Counted from the first letter of the stretch, positions 16,368-25,704 are shown. The stretch is 48,211 bases of DNA from Vulcanimicrobiota bacterium (GCA_003136655.1 PLFC01000102.1:1-48211), one strand, 5' to 3'. Notes: generated by a model not told the origin, from the letters alone. Made by a program: numbers and translations.

Positions 16368-17240
16368 ATGCTCTCCCTGCTTGCTCCGGCAAAGCTCAAC
16401 TTGACGCTCGAAGTGCTCGGCAGGCGTGACGACGGCTACCACACGCTGCGCAGCGTGATGGTGCCGATCGCCCTGTACGACGAGATCGCGCTCGAACCGG
16501 CACCCGCGCCGAGCTTCGCGTGCGACGACCCCGCGCTCGAGACGGACGGCAACCTCGTGGTACGGGCCCTCGAAGCGAGCCTGCTGCGCACGTCCTTTGC
16601 CGTGCGCCTGCGCAAGACGATCCCCACCGGCGGCGGGCTCGGCGGCGGCTCCTCCGACGCTGCGGCGGTGCTGCGGGCGGCCATGAACGGCGCGCTCGGT
16701 CCCGCGCACTGCCCCGACTGGCTCGGTGCCGCCCGCTCCCTGGGTTCGGACGTGCCCTTCTTTCTCGCCGGTACCGCGGCGCTCGTCGAAGGAGTCGGCG
16801 AGCGCGTGACGCCGCTCGGCGGCGTGCCGCCGTGGTGGGCCGTCGTGCTGCGCCCTCGGGTGGCCGTGGCGACGGCGGATGCGTATCGCTTGCTCGACGG
16901 CGTGCGCGAGACGCTTGCGCCCGAATCGCGCCCGCGTTCGTCGAGCGTCTCGCTCGAAGTGGTCGACGCATTGCAACGTGCCGACTTTCACGCGCTCGAA
17001 GCGGCGCTGAATAACGACTTCGACGAACCGATCGCGAGCGCGTATCCGGAAGTTGCGCGCGCGCGCGAAGCGCTCGCGCGGGCGGGCGCGCGACGCGCGC
17101 TCCTTTCCGGATCGGGGTCGTGCGTCTTCGCCCTGTTTGCCGACGAGAGCGCCGCGCGTGCGTGCGTCGCGGCGCTCGCCGCCGATGACGTCGAGACGGC
17201 CTTCGTCTGCGCTTTCCACCACGACGCGGCGTGGCGCTGA
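16368..17240 (+). CDS. ispE: IspE, 4-diphosphocytidyl-2-C-methyl-D-erythritol kinase
   Basis: 290 residues, GHMP kinase phosphorylating CDP-ME in the non-mevalonate isoprenoid pathway. Shows APAKLNLTLEVLGRRDDGYH at the N-terminus, the ATP loop PTGGGLGGGSSDAAAVLRA, GSDVPFFL and the C-terminal LLSGSGSCVFALF. ATG at 16368. It overlaps the next gene by 10 nt, indicating an operon. Confidence 0.96.
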   Translation: MLSLLAPAKLNLTLEVLGRRDDGYHTLRSVMVPIALYDEIALEPAPAPSFACDDPALETDGNLVVRALEASLLRTSFAVRLRKTIPTGGGLGGGSSDAAAVLRAAMNGALGPAHCPDWLGAARSLGSDVPFFLAGTAALVEGVGERVTPLGGVPPWWAVVLRPRVAVATADAYRLLDGVRETLAPESRPRSSSVSLEVVDALQRADFHALEAALNNDFDEPIASAYPEVARAREALARAGARRALLSGSGSCVFALFADESAARACVAALAADDVETAFVCAFHHDAAWR

Positions 17241-18007
17241 CCGCCGTCGTTCTCGCCGGCGGTCCCGCCGACGAACTCGTCGCCGCCGATCCGGGCGCAC
17301 CCAACAAGGCCTTTCTCGATATCGCGGGCATGCCGCTCGTCGCGCGCACCCTCGCTCCCTTACGCGCCAGTCCGCGCATCGGCCGCATCATCGCGGTCGC
17401 GCCGCAGGGGCCGCGCAGCGCGAGCGCCCTGGCCCAAGCCGACGAAATTCGCACCGACGGACCGCACATCGGCGACAGCCTTCGCTCCGGACTGGCCGGG
17501 CTCGATCCGGCCGAGCCCGTCCTGATCGCAGCCGGCGACTTACCCGTGCTCAGCGCGAGCGCGATCGACGAGTTTCTCGACCTCGCCCTCGCGCGCGACG
17601 CGGACGTCGTGTACGCGTGCGTGGAACGTCGCGCGCACGAGGCGCGCTATCCACAGATTCCGCACACCTGGGCGCGCCTGCGCGACGGCACCTACTGCGG
17701 CGGCGGCTGCGTGCTGTTGCGGCCGCGTGCGCTCGCGCCGCTGGAACGATTTCTCGACCGGCTCGGCAGCGCGCGCAAGAATCCGCTGCAACTCGCCGCG
17801 ATCTTCGGCTGGGACGTCGTTTTACGCTATTCGCTCGGACGGCTGGGCATCGTCAACCTCGAGCGGCGCGCGAGCGAACTGCTCGGCGTGCCCGCGGCTG
17901 CGGCCGTCTGTACCCAACCGGAGATCGCGGTCAACGTCGACCGCCCGAGCGACGTCGCGCTCGCGGTCGCGCTGCTCGCGGCCAAGCCCGCTACTTCCAG
18001 CGCTTGA
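17231..18007 (+). CDS. MobA-like NTP transferase domain protein
   Basis: 258 residues. The N-terminal nucleotide-binding signature TAVVLAGGPADE is followed by NKAFLDIAGMPLVARTL and the metal-binding region LIAAGDLPVLS, as in NTP_transf_3 proteins (MobA/IspD/GlmU-like fold). Adjacency to ispE with a 10-nt overlap is striking, since IspD is the preceding step. However, the motif order and length fit the MobA-like group better than IspD, so the substrate is left open. Starts at GTG 17231. The 3' end overlaps ubiX convergently by 17 nt. Confidence 0.8.
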   Translation: MALTAVVLAGGPADELVAADPGAPNKAFLDIAGMPLVARTLAPLRASPRIGRIIAVAPQGPRSASALAQADEIRTDGPHIGDSLRSGLAGLDPAEPVLIAAGDLPVLSASAIDEFLDLALARDADVVYACVERRAHEARYPQIPHTWARLRDGTYCGGGCVLLRPRALAPLERFLDRLGSARKNPLQLAAIFGWDVVLRYSLGRLGIVNLERRASELLGVPAAAAVCTQPEIAVNVDRPSDVALAVALLAAKPATSSA

Positions 18008-18548
18008 ACAGGTCGTTGGCGATCCCGAACTGATCGAGCGCCTTGCCCACCGTGTGCGCCACGATCTCCTCGACCGATTGCGGCCGGGCATACATGCCCG
18101 GAATCGGCGGCAGAATGACCGCGCCGATCTCGGCGAGTTGGGTCAGCGTGCGCAAGTGCCCGAGATGCAACGGCGTTTCGCGCACCACGAGCACGAGCCG
18201 CCGCTTCTCCTTGAGCGTCACGTCGGCGGCGCGCACGAGCAAATTGCCGTTCAAGGAATGCGCGATCGCCGAGGCGCTCTTGATCGAGCACGGGATCACG
18301 AGCATGCCCTCGTGCAGGAACGAGCCCGATGAGATCGCCGCGGCCAGATCGTCGTCGCGATAGACGTGATGCGCCAGCGCCTCGAGATCGACCGCGGTCG
18401 CGTCGGTTTCGAGTTCGACCGTGCGCCGCGCCTGATCGCTCATAACCAAGTGGACCTCGACGTCGGCGTGACGCAGGGCGCGCAAGGCGGCGAGCGCGTA
18501 GACGCTCCCGCTCGCACCGGTGACGCCCACGACGAGCTTACTACGCAT
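17991..18548 (-). CDS. ubiX: UbiX-family flavin prenyltransferase
   Basis: 185 residues. VVGVTGASGSVYALAALRAL at the N-terminus, GSFLHEGMLVIPCSIKSASA in the middle and RETPLHLGHLRTLTQLAE, VILPPIPGMY toward the end are the standard UbiX motifs. The enzyme prenylates FMN to make the UbiD cofactor used in decarboxylations such as ubiquinone synthesis. ATG at 18548. UbiD is not in this window. Confidence 0.93.
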   Translation of the reverse strand: MRSKLVVGVTGASGSVYALAALRALRHADVEVHLVMSDQARRTVELETDATAVDLEALAHHVYRDDDLAAAISSGSFLHEGMLVIPCSIKSASAIAHSLNGNLLVRAADVTLKEKRRLVLVVRETPLHLGHLRTLTQLAEIGAVILPPIPGMYARPQSVEEIVAHTVGKALDQFGIANDLFKRWK

Positions 18549-18611
18549 GAGTTTCCCTTCCGCGCGGCGCCTGCGGGTCCCGCGTCGGCCGTCGCGAACT
18601 TCACGAGGTCG

Positions 18612-20078
18612 ATGTTCGAACCGATCTCAGCCGAAATAGACGCCGCCGGCGATGGAAACGTCGTCGTGCCGGCGACGCGACTGGTTTCCTTCGTTTGCGA
18701 TGCCGTGCGCTACGCCGAGGGACTGGGCGACGCCGACGCCCGGCGGCTGGCTCTTTCGCCGTACTCCGGCCTCGCGCACGCCGACGCATGCGCGCTGATC
18801 GTTGCCGCGGGTCCGCGCGCCACATTTCTCGAGACGGTCGGCCGCGAACGCGTGCCGCTCGACCGCGAACGTTTGGCCGGCACGCACGCCTTTGCCCGCG
18901 CGCTCGCCGAACTCGAACGCGTCTATCGCACCCAGGGCGTCACGCTCGAGGAAGTGCTCGACGCCGTGCGCCTGCACTTCGCCTTTGCCGAGCCCGGTTC
19001 GCCGCGCGAACGCACGACCTTCGAGGCGCTCTTCGCGGCGGCGCGCACGTTCGACGAACAAGCGGGCCCGGCGTGGCACGTCGCTGCGGCGCTGCGCGCA
19101 CTCGAGCGCGTCGCACCGGCACCGCTTGCGTGCGCTTCGGCGGCGCTCGTAGCGCTGCCGGCGCGCGAGCCCGAAGAGCGCCGCTCCGTACGCCGGCGCA
19201 AGACGCATTATAGCGCCTCCTCGCTGGCTGCCTATGCGGAGTGCGAGCGACGCTGGTACTATCGCTACGTTTGCGCTTCGGTCGAAGACAAAGGCTCCTC
19301 GGCGTCGTTCTACGGCAGCGCGTTCCATTGGGCGCTCGAAGAATTCCACAAGCGCTATACACGCTCGGACTCCGCGCCGCTCGACGTCCTCGAAAACGAG
19401 CTGGATCGCTGGCTCCAAACGGCCTTCGAACGCTATCGTACCGGATTCGAAACCGCGGTCGAACTCGATTTGCAAACGCGCCGCGCGCGCCGGACCGGGC
19501 GACGCTACGTCCACTGGTTCGTCGAACGCGGCCAGACGCGTCCCTTCAGCGTGATCGGCACCGAAGCCGAAGCCCGGCTCGAACTCGAAGGCTACGACTT
19601 CATCGGCTATATCGACCGGCTCGATCGCGACGACGCCACGGGCGCGCTCACCGTCGTCGACTACAAGACGGGAAACATAGCCGAGAGCGCCGCGGAATAT
19701 CGCAAGAAGGTCGCGGACTTTCTGGATTTTCAGCTGCCCTTTTATTACTGGGCGCAGACGGAACGCGGCGAGCGCGTCTCGCGCTTGGCGCTCGTGCCGC
19801 TCAAGGATGCGCTGCTCGACGTGCGCCCGGTGGAACTCGAAGTCGTGCCCCTCTCCGTTCCACCCGGACGCGGTTCGAACGGCGCGACGACGGGCACGAT
19901 CGGCATCGACGAACTCGAACGCGCGCGCGCCAAAATGATCGCGATCGCGCGACGGTTGGCCGACGAGCCCATCGAGCATTTTCCGCCGGCGCGCGACGCC
20001 GAGGCCTGCGTCTTCTGTTCGTACCGCAACGCCTGCCGGTCGCGACCACTGCGCCGCGAAGACAGGTTCGGACGATGA
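18612..20078 (+). CDS. RecB/AddB-like PD-(D/E)XK nuclease with Fe-S cysteines
   Basis: 488 residues. The N-terminal 190 residues are a degenerate helicase-like region. The nuclease part begins with HYSASSLAAYAECERRWYYR, then GSAFHWALEEFHKRY, FIGYIDRLDRD and the catalytic core VVDYKTGN, followed by QLPFYYWA. One cysteine before the core and three after (CVFCSYRNAC) match the 4Fe-4S staple of AddB/Cas4-type nucleases. The stop overlaps the following UvrD-like helicase gene (ATGA), so the two probably form a nuclease-helicase complex for double-strand break processing, an AddAB-like role. ATG at 18612 preceded by CGAGG. Confidence 0.85.
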   Translation: MFEPISAEIDAAGDGNVVVPATRLVSFVCDAVRYAEGLGDADARRLALSPYSGLAHADACALIVAAGPRATFLETVGRERVPLDRERLAGTHAFARALAELERVYRTQGVTLEEVLDAVRLHFAFAEPGSPRERTTFEALFAAARTFDEQAGPAWHVAAALRALERVAPAPLACASAALVALPAREPEERRSVRRRKTHYSASSLAAYAECERRWYYRYVCASVEDKGSSASFYGSAFHWALEEFHKRYTRSDSAPLDVLENELDRWLQTAFERYRTGFETAVELDLQTRRARRTGRRYVHWFVERGQTRPFSVIGTEAEARLELEGYDFIGYIDRLDRDDATGALTVVDYKTGNIAESAAEYRKKVADFLDFQLPFYYWAQTERGERVSRLALVPLKDALLDVRPVELEVVPLSVPPGRGSNGATTGTIGIDELERARAKMIAIARRLADEPIEHFPPARDAEACVFCSYRNACRSRPLRREDRFGR

Positions 20079-22273
20079 GCGCCCTCGTGCTCGACGACGC
20101 GCAGCGAGTCGCCCTCGAATATCCGTTGGACGCGCGTCTGGCGCTGACGGGTCCGCCGGGAAGCGGCAAGACCACGATTCTCGTGCGCCGCGCCCTGCGC
20201 GCCGCCGCCGAAGGCCTTCCGGTGCTGCTGACCGCGCCGAGCCGGCGCGGCGTCGCACGCCTGCGCGCCGCGCTCGGCGACGCGCCGCAAGCCGCATCGA
20301 TCGCGTGCGCGCCGCTGGCCGATGTCGCGTTCGAGGTCTTGCGCGCGTTGGACCCCGCGCGCGAGTTCGACGCAATCGGCGACGTACGGGCAGCGCAGAT
20401 ATTCGAGCGCATCGGCGCGCCGCTCTTCTCGCTGGAGTGGAGCGAGATCGTCGGCGCCGAGATCGATCCCGAGATCACCGGGCTTCGTACCCCGCAACGC
20501 TTCGCGGCGGCGGCTTACCGCTTGATTCGCAAGCTGCGCCGCGCCGGAATTTCCCCGCGACGCTTCAAGGAACTCTGCGAGAAGGGTGCGACCCAGTTCT
20601 TCGGGCGGATGCCCAATCTCGCCGCGCCCGATCTGATCATGGACACGGCGTCGAAGTATCGCGACTCGCTGCGCGCCGACCCGGCCGAACTCGCGCGGCA
20701 ACACGCGCGTGAGATCGATCTGATCAAGATCCTGGTCAAGCTCTACGGTTCGTATGCGGTCGCGTTGACCGGCGCGGGCTGCTTGACCGGCGACGACGCA
20801 CTCTACGAGGCGGCGCGGCTGGCGCATGGCGCTCCCCGCGGAGCCGTCGCGCGATACCGCGCGGCCTTCGTCGACGACGCGCAAGATGCCACCAGCGGCC
20901 AACTCGCCTTTCTGCGCGCGCTCTTCGGCGAGGATCTGCGCGCGGTCACCTTGGCCGGCGATCCCGGCCAAGCCACGCGCGGCTTCGCGGGAGCGCGCGG
21001 CGATGCCGAACTCAACGCGGGCTCGCCGCTCGTCTTGAGCACCTCCTACCGGTGTGCGGCCCCGATCCTCGCGCTCGCCGCGCGCGCGCTCGACCCGACG
21101 AAATACCCGGCGGTCGCCGCCGAAAGCGATGCCTACAGCCTCTATCGAGGGCAGGACGCGGACGACGAAGCGCGCTTCGTCGCGGCGACCGTCAAGCGTC
21201 TGCTCGCCGGCGGCGCTGCGCCCGAGAGCATCGCGGTCGTGACCCGCAGCCTGCCCGCTGCGCACGTCTACATCGACGCGCTTCTCGGACGCGACGTACC
21301 GCTCGACGTTGCGGGCGAAGCGAGCCTCTACGATTTTCCCGCCGTGCAAGACGGCCTCGCCGCCCTCTGGGCCGCGGCGAATCCGTATCGCCACGAATAT
21401 CTGATGCGCAATCTCGAAGCGCCCTGGCTCAACCTCTCCGACGCGTCGATCGCGATCCTCTGCGCCGAGCCGCCGGAGCAGAAACAGCCGCTGCTCTTCA
21501 CCTTGCCCGAGGACGCCGAGGACGAAGATGCGATCCGCGGGCGCTGGGACCGCTTACGCGATCTGCGTCTGGCGCGCAACGTGACCCGCGGCGACGCCGA
21601 CGCGGCGCTACCCGACGAAGCTCGCGCACGCATCGTCGCCTTCCGCAACGCGCTCGCGCGCTGGGAGTCGCTCGAACGCGAACTCGATTTGCCCCAACTG
21701 AGCCGCACGATCCTCGGGGAGACGGTGCTCGCCGTCGCTCGCGACGATGCGCGCGGGCGCTTCGCATGCGGCTTGATCGCCCGGCTGCAGGCGCAGATCG
21801 AAGCCTTTGCGATGCGCCGGCCGCTGGGCACTTTGAGCGATTTCCTCGAAGAAGCCGAAGCCGTCGCGGCGCTCGATTCCGACTTGCTGAGCGTCGATGA
21901 GCGGCTGCCCGGTTGCGTGCGCGTGCTCGACGTGGAAGCGGCCAAAGGCTGCGAATTCGATCACGTCTTCATCGTCGACGTGCGGGCGGGCGCGTTTCCG
22001 CGCTATTACGTTCCGGACGCGTTCCTGTTCACGCCGAGCTTCGGCATGATTCCCAAGGAAAACGTGGGCGAGGGCGCCCGCAGCGCGCGCACGGCCAAAT
22101 TCACCTACGCCCTCTATCGACTGGGCTTGCGCGCCAAATACAACGCGGAGGAGCGGCGCGCGTTCGCTTGCGCGGCCACGCGCGCCCGCACGTCCCTCTA
22201 CGTCAGCGCCTCGGGCCGGCCCACACGCGGGGTGGCGGCGCCCGAAATCTTGGAAGAACTGACCCAGGCGTAG
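20075..22273 (+). CDS. UvrD/PcrA-like superfamily 1 DNA helicase
   Basis: 732 residues. Walker A TGPPGSGKTTILVRRAL near residue 25, motif II variant FVDDAQD (usual DEXXQ), motif III LAGDPGQATRGFAGA, motif IV STSYRC, and C-terminal VRVLDVEAAKGCEFDHVFI with ACAATRART for motifs V/VI. These place it with UvrD/AddA-type helicases. It is translationally coupled to the upstream RecB-like nuclease through ATGA. Likely role is end resection or repair with that nuclease; it lacks its own nuclease domain. Confidence 0.88.
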   Translation: MSALVLDDAQRVALEYPLDARLALTGPPGSGKTTILVRRALRAAAEGLPVLLTAPSRRGVARLRAALGDAPQAASIACAPLADVAFEVLRALDPAREFDAIGDVRAAQIFERIGAPLFSLEWSEIVGAEIDPEITGLRTPQRFAAAAYRLIRKLRRAGISPRRFKELCEKGATQFFGRMPNLAAPDLIMDTASKYRDSLRADPAELARQHAREIDLIKILVKLYGSYAVALTGAGCLTGDDALYEAARLAHGAPRGAVARYRAAFVDDAQDATSGQLAFLRALFGEDLRAVTLAGDPGQATRGFAGARGDAELNAGSPLVLSTSYRCAAPILALAARALDPTKYPAVAAESDAYSLYRGQDADDEARFVAATVKRLLAGGAAPESIAVVTRSLPAAHVYIDALLGRDVPLDVAGEASLYDFPAVQDGLAALWAAANPYRHEYLMRNLEAPWLNLSDASIAILCAEPPEQKQPLLFTLPEDAEDEDAIRGRWDRLRDLRLARNVTRGDADAALPDEARARIVAFRNALARWESLERELDLPQLSRTILGETVLAVARDDARGRFACGLIARLQAQIEAFAMRRPLGTLSDFLEEAEAVAALDSDLLSVDERLPGCVRVLDVEAAKGCEFDHVFIVDVRAGAFPRYYVPDAFLFTPSFGMIPKENVGEGARSARTAKFTYALYRLGLRAKYNAEERRAFACAATRARTSLYVSASGRPTRGVAAPEILEELTQA

Positions 22274-22289
22274 CCGAACCTGCCCGCTC

Positions 22290-22871
22290 GTGATCAATCG
22301 CATCGTTACGAGCGCGCTGCTCGTCCTTCTGCTCGCGAGCCCCGCACCCGCCGCCTCGGACAAGGGTGTCGACGTTACGATCCGCACGACCGCGGGCCAG
22401 ATCGTCGTCCACTTGGACACCGCCAAAGCTCCGCTCACGACGCGGAACTTTCTCAAGTACGTCGACGGCCATCTGTACGACGGCGCCTCCTTTTACCGGG
22501 TGCTGCCGCCCGATTCGAGCGGACCCACCAACGCGCCGGGCGTTATTCAGGGCGGTCTGGGCCCGAGCGGCAAGCAGCGCTTTCCCTCCATCGGCGTCGA
22601 GCGCACCAGCACCACCGGCTTGCACAATACCTCGGGCACGATCGCGATGGCCCGCACGATGGACCCGAACTCAGCGAATAGCGAGTTCTTCATCTGCATC
22701 GGCGACGACTCATACCTCGACGCCGAGCACAGCCAGGACGGCATCGGTTACGCGGCCTTCGGCAAGGTGGTCAAAGGCTACGACATCGCGGTCAAAATTC
22801 AGCATTCGCCGTCGATCGGCGACCAATTGCATCCGCCGATCAAGATCCTCAGCATCCGCCGAAGCCGGTAG
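22290..22871 (+). CDS. Secreted cyclophilin-type peptidyl-prolyl isomerase
   Basis: 193 residues. A signal peptide (IVTSALLVLLLASPAPAA) is followed by a cyclophilin domain with FYRVLPP, the core GTIAMARTMDPNSANSEFFI and FGKVVKGYDI. It catalyses prolyl cis-trans isomerisation, probably in the periplasm. GTG start at 22290, 16 nt after the helicase stop. Confidence 0.92.
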   Translation: MINRIVTSALLVLLLASPAPAASDKGVDVTIRTTAGQIVVHLDTAKAPLTTRNFLKYVDGHLYDGASFYRVLPPDSSGPTNAPGVIQGGLGPSGKQRFPSIGVERTSTTGLHNTSGTIAMARTMDPNSANSEFFICIGDDSYLDAEHSQDGIGYAAFGKVVKGYDIAVKIQHSPSIGDQLHPPIKILSIRRSR

Positions 22872-22883
22872 CGCGACCGATAG

Positions 22884-22900
22884 GGACGGCGCGGCCGTCC
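22884..22900. terminator. Hairpin after the cyclophilin gene
   Basis: GGACGGC / GCCGTCC 7-bp stem with a GCG loop, 12 nt after the stop. No T tract follows, so intrinsic termination is doubtful. Confidence 0.35.
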
Positions 22901-22910
22901 GCGTAACGCC

Positions 22911-22936
22911 GTAGATCCGACCGCTGAGCTACGCCC
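22911..22936 (-). other. tRNA-like 5' fragment
   Basis: On the minus strand this reads GGGCGTAGCTCAGCGGTCGG and a few more bases, which is very like the acceptor 5' strand plus D-arm of a tRNA. No matching TACGCCC 3' acceptor strand, anticodon arm or T-arm was found within the following 90 nt. It is a relic or a chance match, not a functional tRNA. The rest of 22901-23068 shows nothing else recognisable. Confidence 0.35.
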
Positions 22937-23068
22937 GGGCCGGGCTGCGGCGCCTCGCGGGCGTGCGGACCGCTTCGGCGCCGGGGGCGCACGGAACTCG
23001 CGGCTTTGCTCGCCTCATCCTCATAAGGGGAAACGACGCGCGACCGCGGCGCGTTCAACCAACACGCC

Positions 23069-24466
23069 ATGCAACTCGACACGTCCACCGATCCGCAAGT
23101 CGGCTACCGGCCGCCGGGGCAACTCGAGCCCGATGCGCTCGAGCGCTACCGCGGTAACTTTGGCAAGCGACAAGCCGCACATCTCGCGCGCCGCGCGGGC
23201 TTCGGCGCCACGCCGGCGGAGATCGATGCTCTGGTCGGTCGCGGGCTCGACGGATCGCTCGATGCATATTTGCATCCCACCCAGCCCGAGGGCGAGTTCG
23301 CCGCTTATCCCGATGCGGCCGTACTCTACGATCCGAAGAAGCGGTATGGCGCGGCCAAGCTGTGGTGGCTCGACCGGATGCTCAAAACCAAGCGTCCGCT
23401 CGTCGAGAAGATGACGCTGTTCTGGCACGGCCACTTCGCGACGAGCCTGGCCAAGGTGCCGCCGCAGTTGATGGTGCAGCAGATCGATCTTTTCCGCGCG
23501 CACGCACTCGGGAATTTTCGCGATCTGCTCTTGGCCGTCTCGCAGGATCCCGCGATGCTCATCTGGCTCGACAACCGCTTCAACGTCGCGGCGCATCCCA
23601 ACGAAAACTACGCGCGCGAGATCATGGAACTCTTCGCGCTCGGATTGGGCAACTACAGTGAAGCCGACATCAAGTCGGCCGCCCGGGCGTTCACCGGCTG
23701 GACGCTCGACAAGGACGCGCGCTTCGTCTACAAGGAGCAAGCGCACGACGCGGGCCTGAAGACCTTCCTCGGCCGCACGGGAAACTTCACCGGCGAAGAC
23801 GTCGTGGCGATCATCGTCGAGCAACCCATCCACCAGCGCTTCATCTGTCGCAAGTTGCTCGAATACTTCGTCTACTCCGATCCCGAACCGGCGCTGATCG
23901 ACGCTTTGGCCTCGGTCTACGCGCTCTCGGGATACGACGTGGCCAAAACGGTGGGCACGATCCTGCGCTCCAACGTCTTCTTCTCGCTGCGCGCCTATCG
24001 CGCGTTGCCCAAGAGTCCGGTCGAGTTCGCCGTCGGGTCGCTGCGCTATTTGGGCATCGCCGAGATCCCGGCCGATACGCCGGGCTGGCTCGCAAGAATG
24101 GGCCAGGATGTCTTGCAGCCGCCCAGCGTCAAAGGCTGGGACGGCGGCCCGCTGTGGATTTCGACGACGACGTTGCTCGCCCGCTTCAACTTCGTCAACA
24201 AGCTCGTCACCTCGCCGGCGCTGGCGCTCACGCCCGACGCGCTGGTGGCGCAAGCCGGGGGCATGAACGCGACGAACGTGCTCGAGACCATCGTCGCGGG
24301 CGCATTGCAAGACGACGTGACCGGCGACGTGCGCGGCACGCTGCGCGACTTTCTCGACTCCAAGAACGCCGAAGTCCCCGTGCCGCTCGGCCCGGAAAAC
24401 TATCAGGCGAAGATTCGCGGCGCGCTCGCGCTCGTGCTCAACCTCCCCTCGAATCAATTGGCTTAG
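23069..24466 (+). CDS. DUF1800 family protein
   Basis: 465 residues. Starts with the typical KRQAAHLARRAGFGATPAE, then FWHGHFATS, AREIMELFALGLGNYSEADI and AARAFTGWTL, and ends with PPSVKGWDGG. DUF1800 proteins nearly always sit next to DUF1501 proteins, as here (15 nt gap). Function is unknown; they are often linked to cell-surface or polysaccharide processes. No signal peptide is visible. Confidence 0.92.
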   Translation: MQLDTSTDPQVGYRPPGQLEPDALERYRGNFGKRQAAHLARRAGFGATPAEIDALVGRGLDGSLDAYLHPTQPEGEFAAYPDAAVLYDPKKRYGAAKLWWLDRMLKTKRPLVEKMTLFWHGHFATSLAKVPPQLMVQQIDLFRAHALGNFRDLLLAVSQDPAMLIWLDNRFNVAAHPNENYAREIMELFALGLGNYSEADIKSAARAFTGWTLDKDARFVYKEQAHDAGLKTFLGRTGNFTGEDVVAIIVEQPIHQRFICRKLLEYFVYSDPEPALIDALASVYALSGYDVAKTVGTILRSNVFFSLRAYRALPKSPVEFAVGSLRYLGIAEIPADTPGWLARMGQDVLQPPSVKGWDGGPLWISTTTLLARFNFVNKLVTSPALALTPDALVAQAGGMNATNVLETIVAGALQDDVTGDVRGTLRDFLDSKNAEVPVPLGPENYQAKIRGALALVLNLPSNQLA

Positions 24467-24480
24467 CCGCCGGAGAACGC

Positions 24481-25704
24481 ATGTCTTCACGCCGTCGCTT
24501 CATCTCGGGATCCCTCGGCACGGTGGCCCTCGGCGGAGCCCTGCCGGGCTTTCTCCGGGAAGCAGCCTCAGCCCAGACGCTTCCGGCCGCGGCAACCGAT
24601 CCGCGCAACGTGCTGGTCGTCGTTCAATTGGCCGGCGGCAACGACGGCCTCAACACGATCGTGCCTTACTCCGACGACGCCTACCACCGCGTGCGTCCGG
24701 CGCTCCGCGTTGCGGCCAATTCCGTCTTGAAAATCGACGACCGGGTCGGCTTCAATCCCGTGCTGCTCGGCTTGAACGAACTCTACAAATCCGGCCAAGT
24801 CGCGATCGTACACGGCGTCGGTTATCCCAATCCCAACCGTTCGCACTTCGAGGCGACGCAGATCTGGGAGACCGCATCGCCCGACCGGCCGCTCTCGACG
24901 GGTTGGCTCGGACGCTATCTCGACAAACTCGACCGCAACGCGACCGGCACCACGTCGTTTGCGGGCGTGACGTTGGGCGACACGGTTCCCTCCGCGCTGC
25001 TCGCACAACACGTCGACGTGCCCGCGATCGGCGCGCTCAACAACTTTCAGTACAACGCCGGCAAAGATGCGACGTCGAAGGCGGCGGCGGGCACGCTCTA
25101 CGACGGCGCGCGCGCCGGTCAATCGCCGTATCTCAGCCTGATCGAAAATACCGCGCGCACGGCGTTGCACGGCGGCGACATCCTGCGCGCGAAGATGGCC
25201 GGATACAAGACGGCCGTCACGTACCCGGGCGACGGCTTCGCCCAGCAATTGCAGCTCGCCGCGCGGATCATCGGCTCCGACCTCGGCACGCGAATCGTCT
25301 TCGTCTCGCTCGGATCCTTCGATACGCACGCGGCGCAACGCGGCCAGCAAGATAAGCTGCTCGGCTCTCTGGGGAACGGGCTGCTCGCATTCTACAAAGA
25401 TTTGGCGGAGCACGGCAACGCGAACCGGGTGCTGACGATGACCTTCTCTGAGTTCGGGCGGCGCGTCAGCCAAAACGCTTCCGCCGGCACCGACCATGGC
25501 ACGGCGGCTCCGTTGCTCGTGGTGGGCGGCGGCATCAAGGGCGGCGTGTACGGGGAGCAACCGTCGTTGACCGATTTAGATAACGGCGACCTCAAATTCG
25601 CCACCGACTTCAGGGCCGTTTACGCGACGGTGCTCGAACGCTGGCTCGGCCGCGACGCCGCCCCGATCGTAGGAGACGGCTTCGCCCGCATAGCTTTCGT
25701 GTAG
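24481..25704 (+). CDS. DUF1501 family protein, Tat-exported
   Basis: 407 residues. Twin-arginine signal at the N-terminus (SSRRRFISGSLGTVALGGAL). Conserved blocks of the sulfatase-like DUF1501 family follow: VVQLAGGNDGLNTIVPYSD, SHFEATQIWE, SLGSFDTHA and MTFSEFGRRV, then GTDHGTAAPLLVVGGG. The family has an alkaline-phosphatase-like fold with His/Asp metal ligands. GGAG lies 6 nt before the ATG. Forms a conserved pair with the DUF1800 gene. Confidence 0.93.
   Translation: MSSRRRFISGSLGTVALGGALPGFLREAASAQTLPAAATDPRNVLVVVQLAGGNDGLNTIVPYSDDAYHRVRPALRVAANSVLKIDDRVGFNPVLLGLNELYKSGQVAIVHGVGYPNPNRSHFEATQIWETASPDRPLSTGWLGRYLDKLDRNATGTTSFAGVTLGDTVPSALLAQHVDVPAIGALNNFQYNAGKDATSKAAAGTLYDGARAGQSPYLSLIENTARTALHGGDILRAKMAGYKTAVTYPGDGFAQQLQLAARIIGSDLGTRIVFVSLGSFDTHAAQRGQQDKLLGSLGNGLLAFYKDLAEHGNANRVLTMTFSEFGRRVSQNASAGTDHGTAAPLLVVGGGIKGGVYGEQPSLTDLDNGDLKFATDFRAVYATVLERWLGRDAAPIVGDGFARIAFV

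Noticed and set aside
13794-17240. Very long plus-strand open reading frame (over 1,100 codons) ending in ispE
   Set aside because: Only the last 290 codons are ispE. The rest is antisense to the glycosidase-like gene, with Arg/Ala/His-rich low-complexity translation typical of high-GC shadow frames.
17231-18007. IspD because it follows ispE
   Set aside because: Nucleotide-binding signature and length fit the MobA-like NTP transferase group better; the IspD-specific motifs were not seen.
19241-22273. Long plus-strand frame starting inside the RecB-like nuclease
   Set aside because: Its 3' part is the true helicase from 20075; the upstream part is an Arg-rich shadow of the nuclease gene.
22905-22990. 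Complete tRNA gene on the minus strand
   Set aside because: Only the 5' half is tRNA-like; no anticodon arm, T-arm or complementary acceptor 3' strand is present.
23021-24490. Minus-strand 489-codon frame opposite the DUF1800 gene
   Set aside because: The sense strand encodes a clear DUF1800 protein; the antisense translation has no recognisable domain and shadow-like composition.
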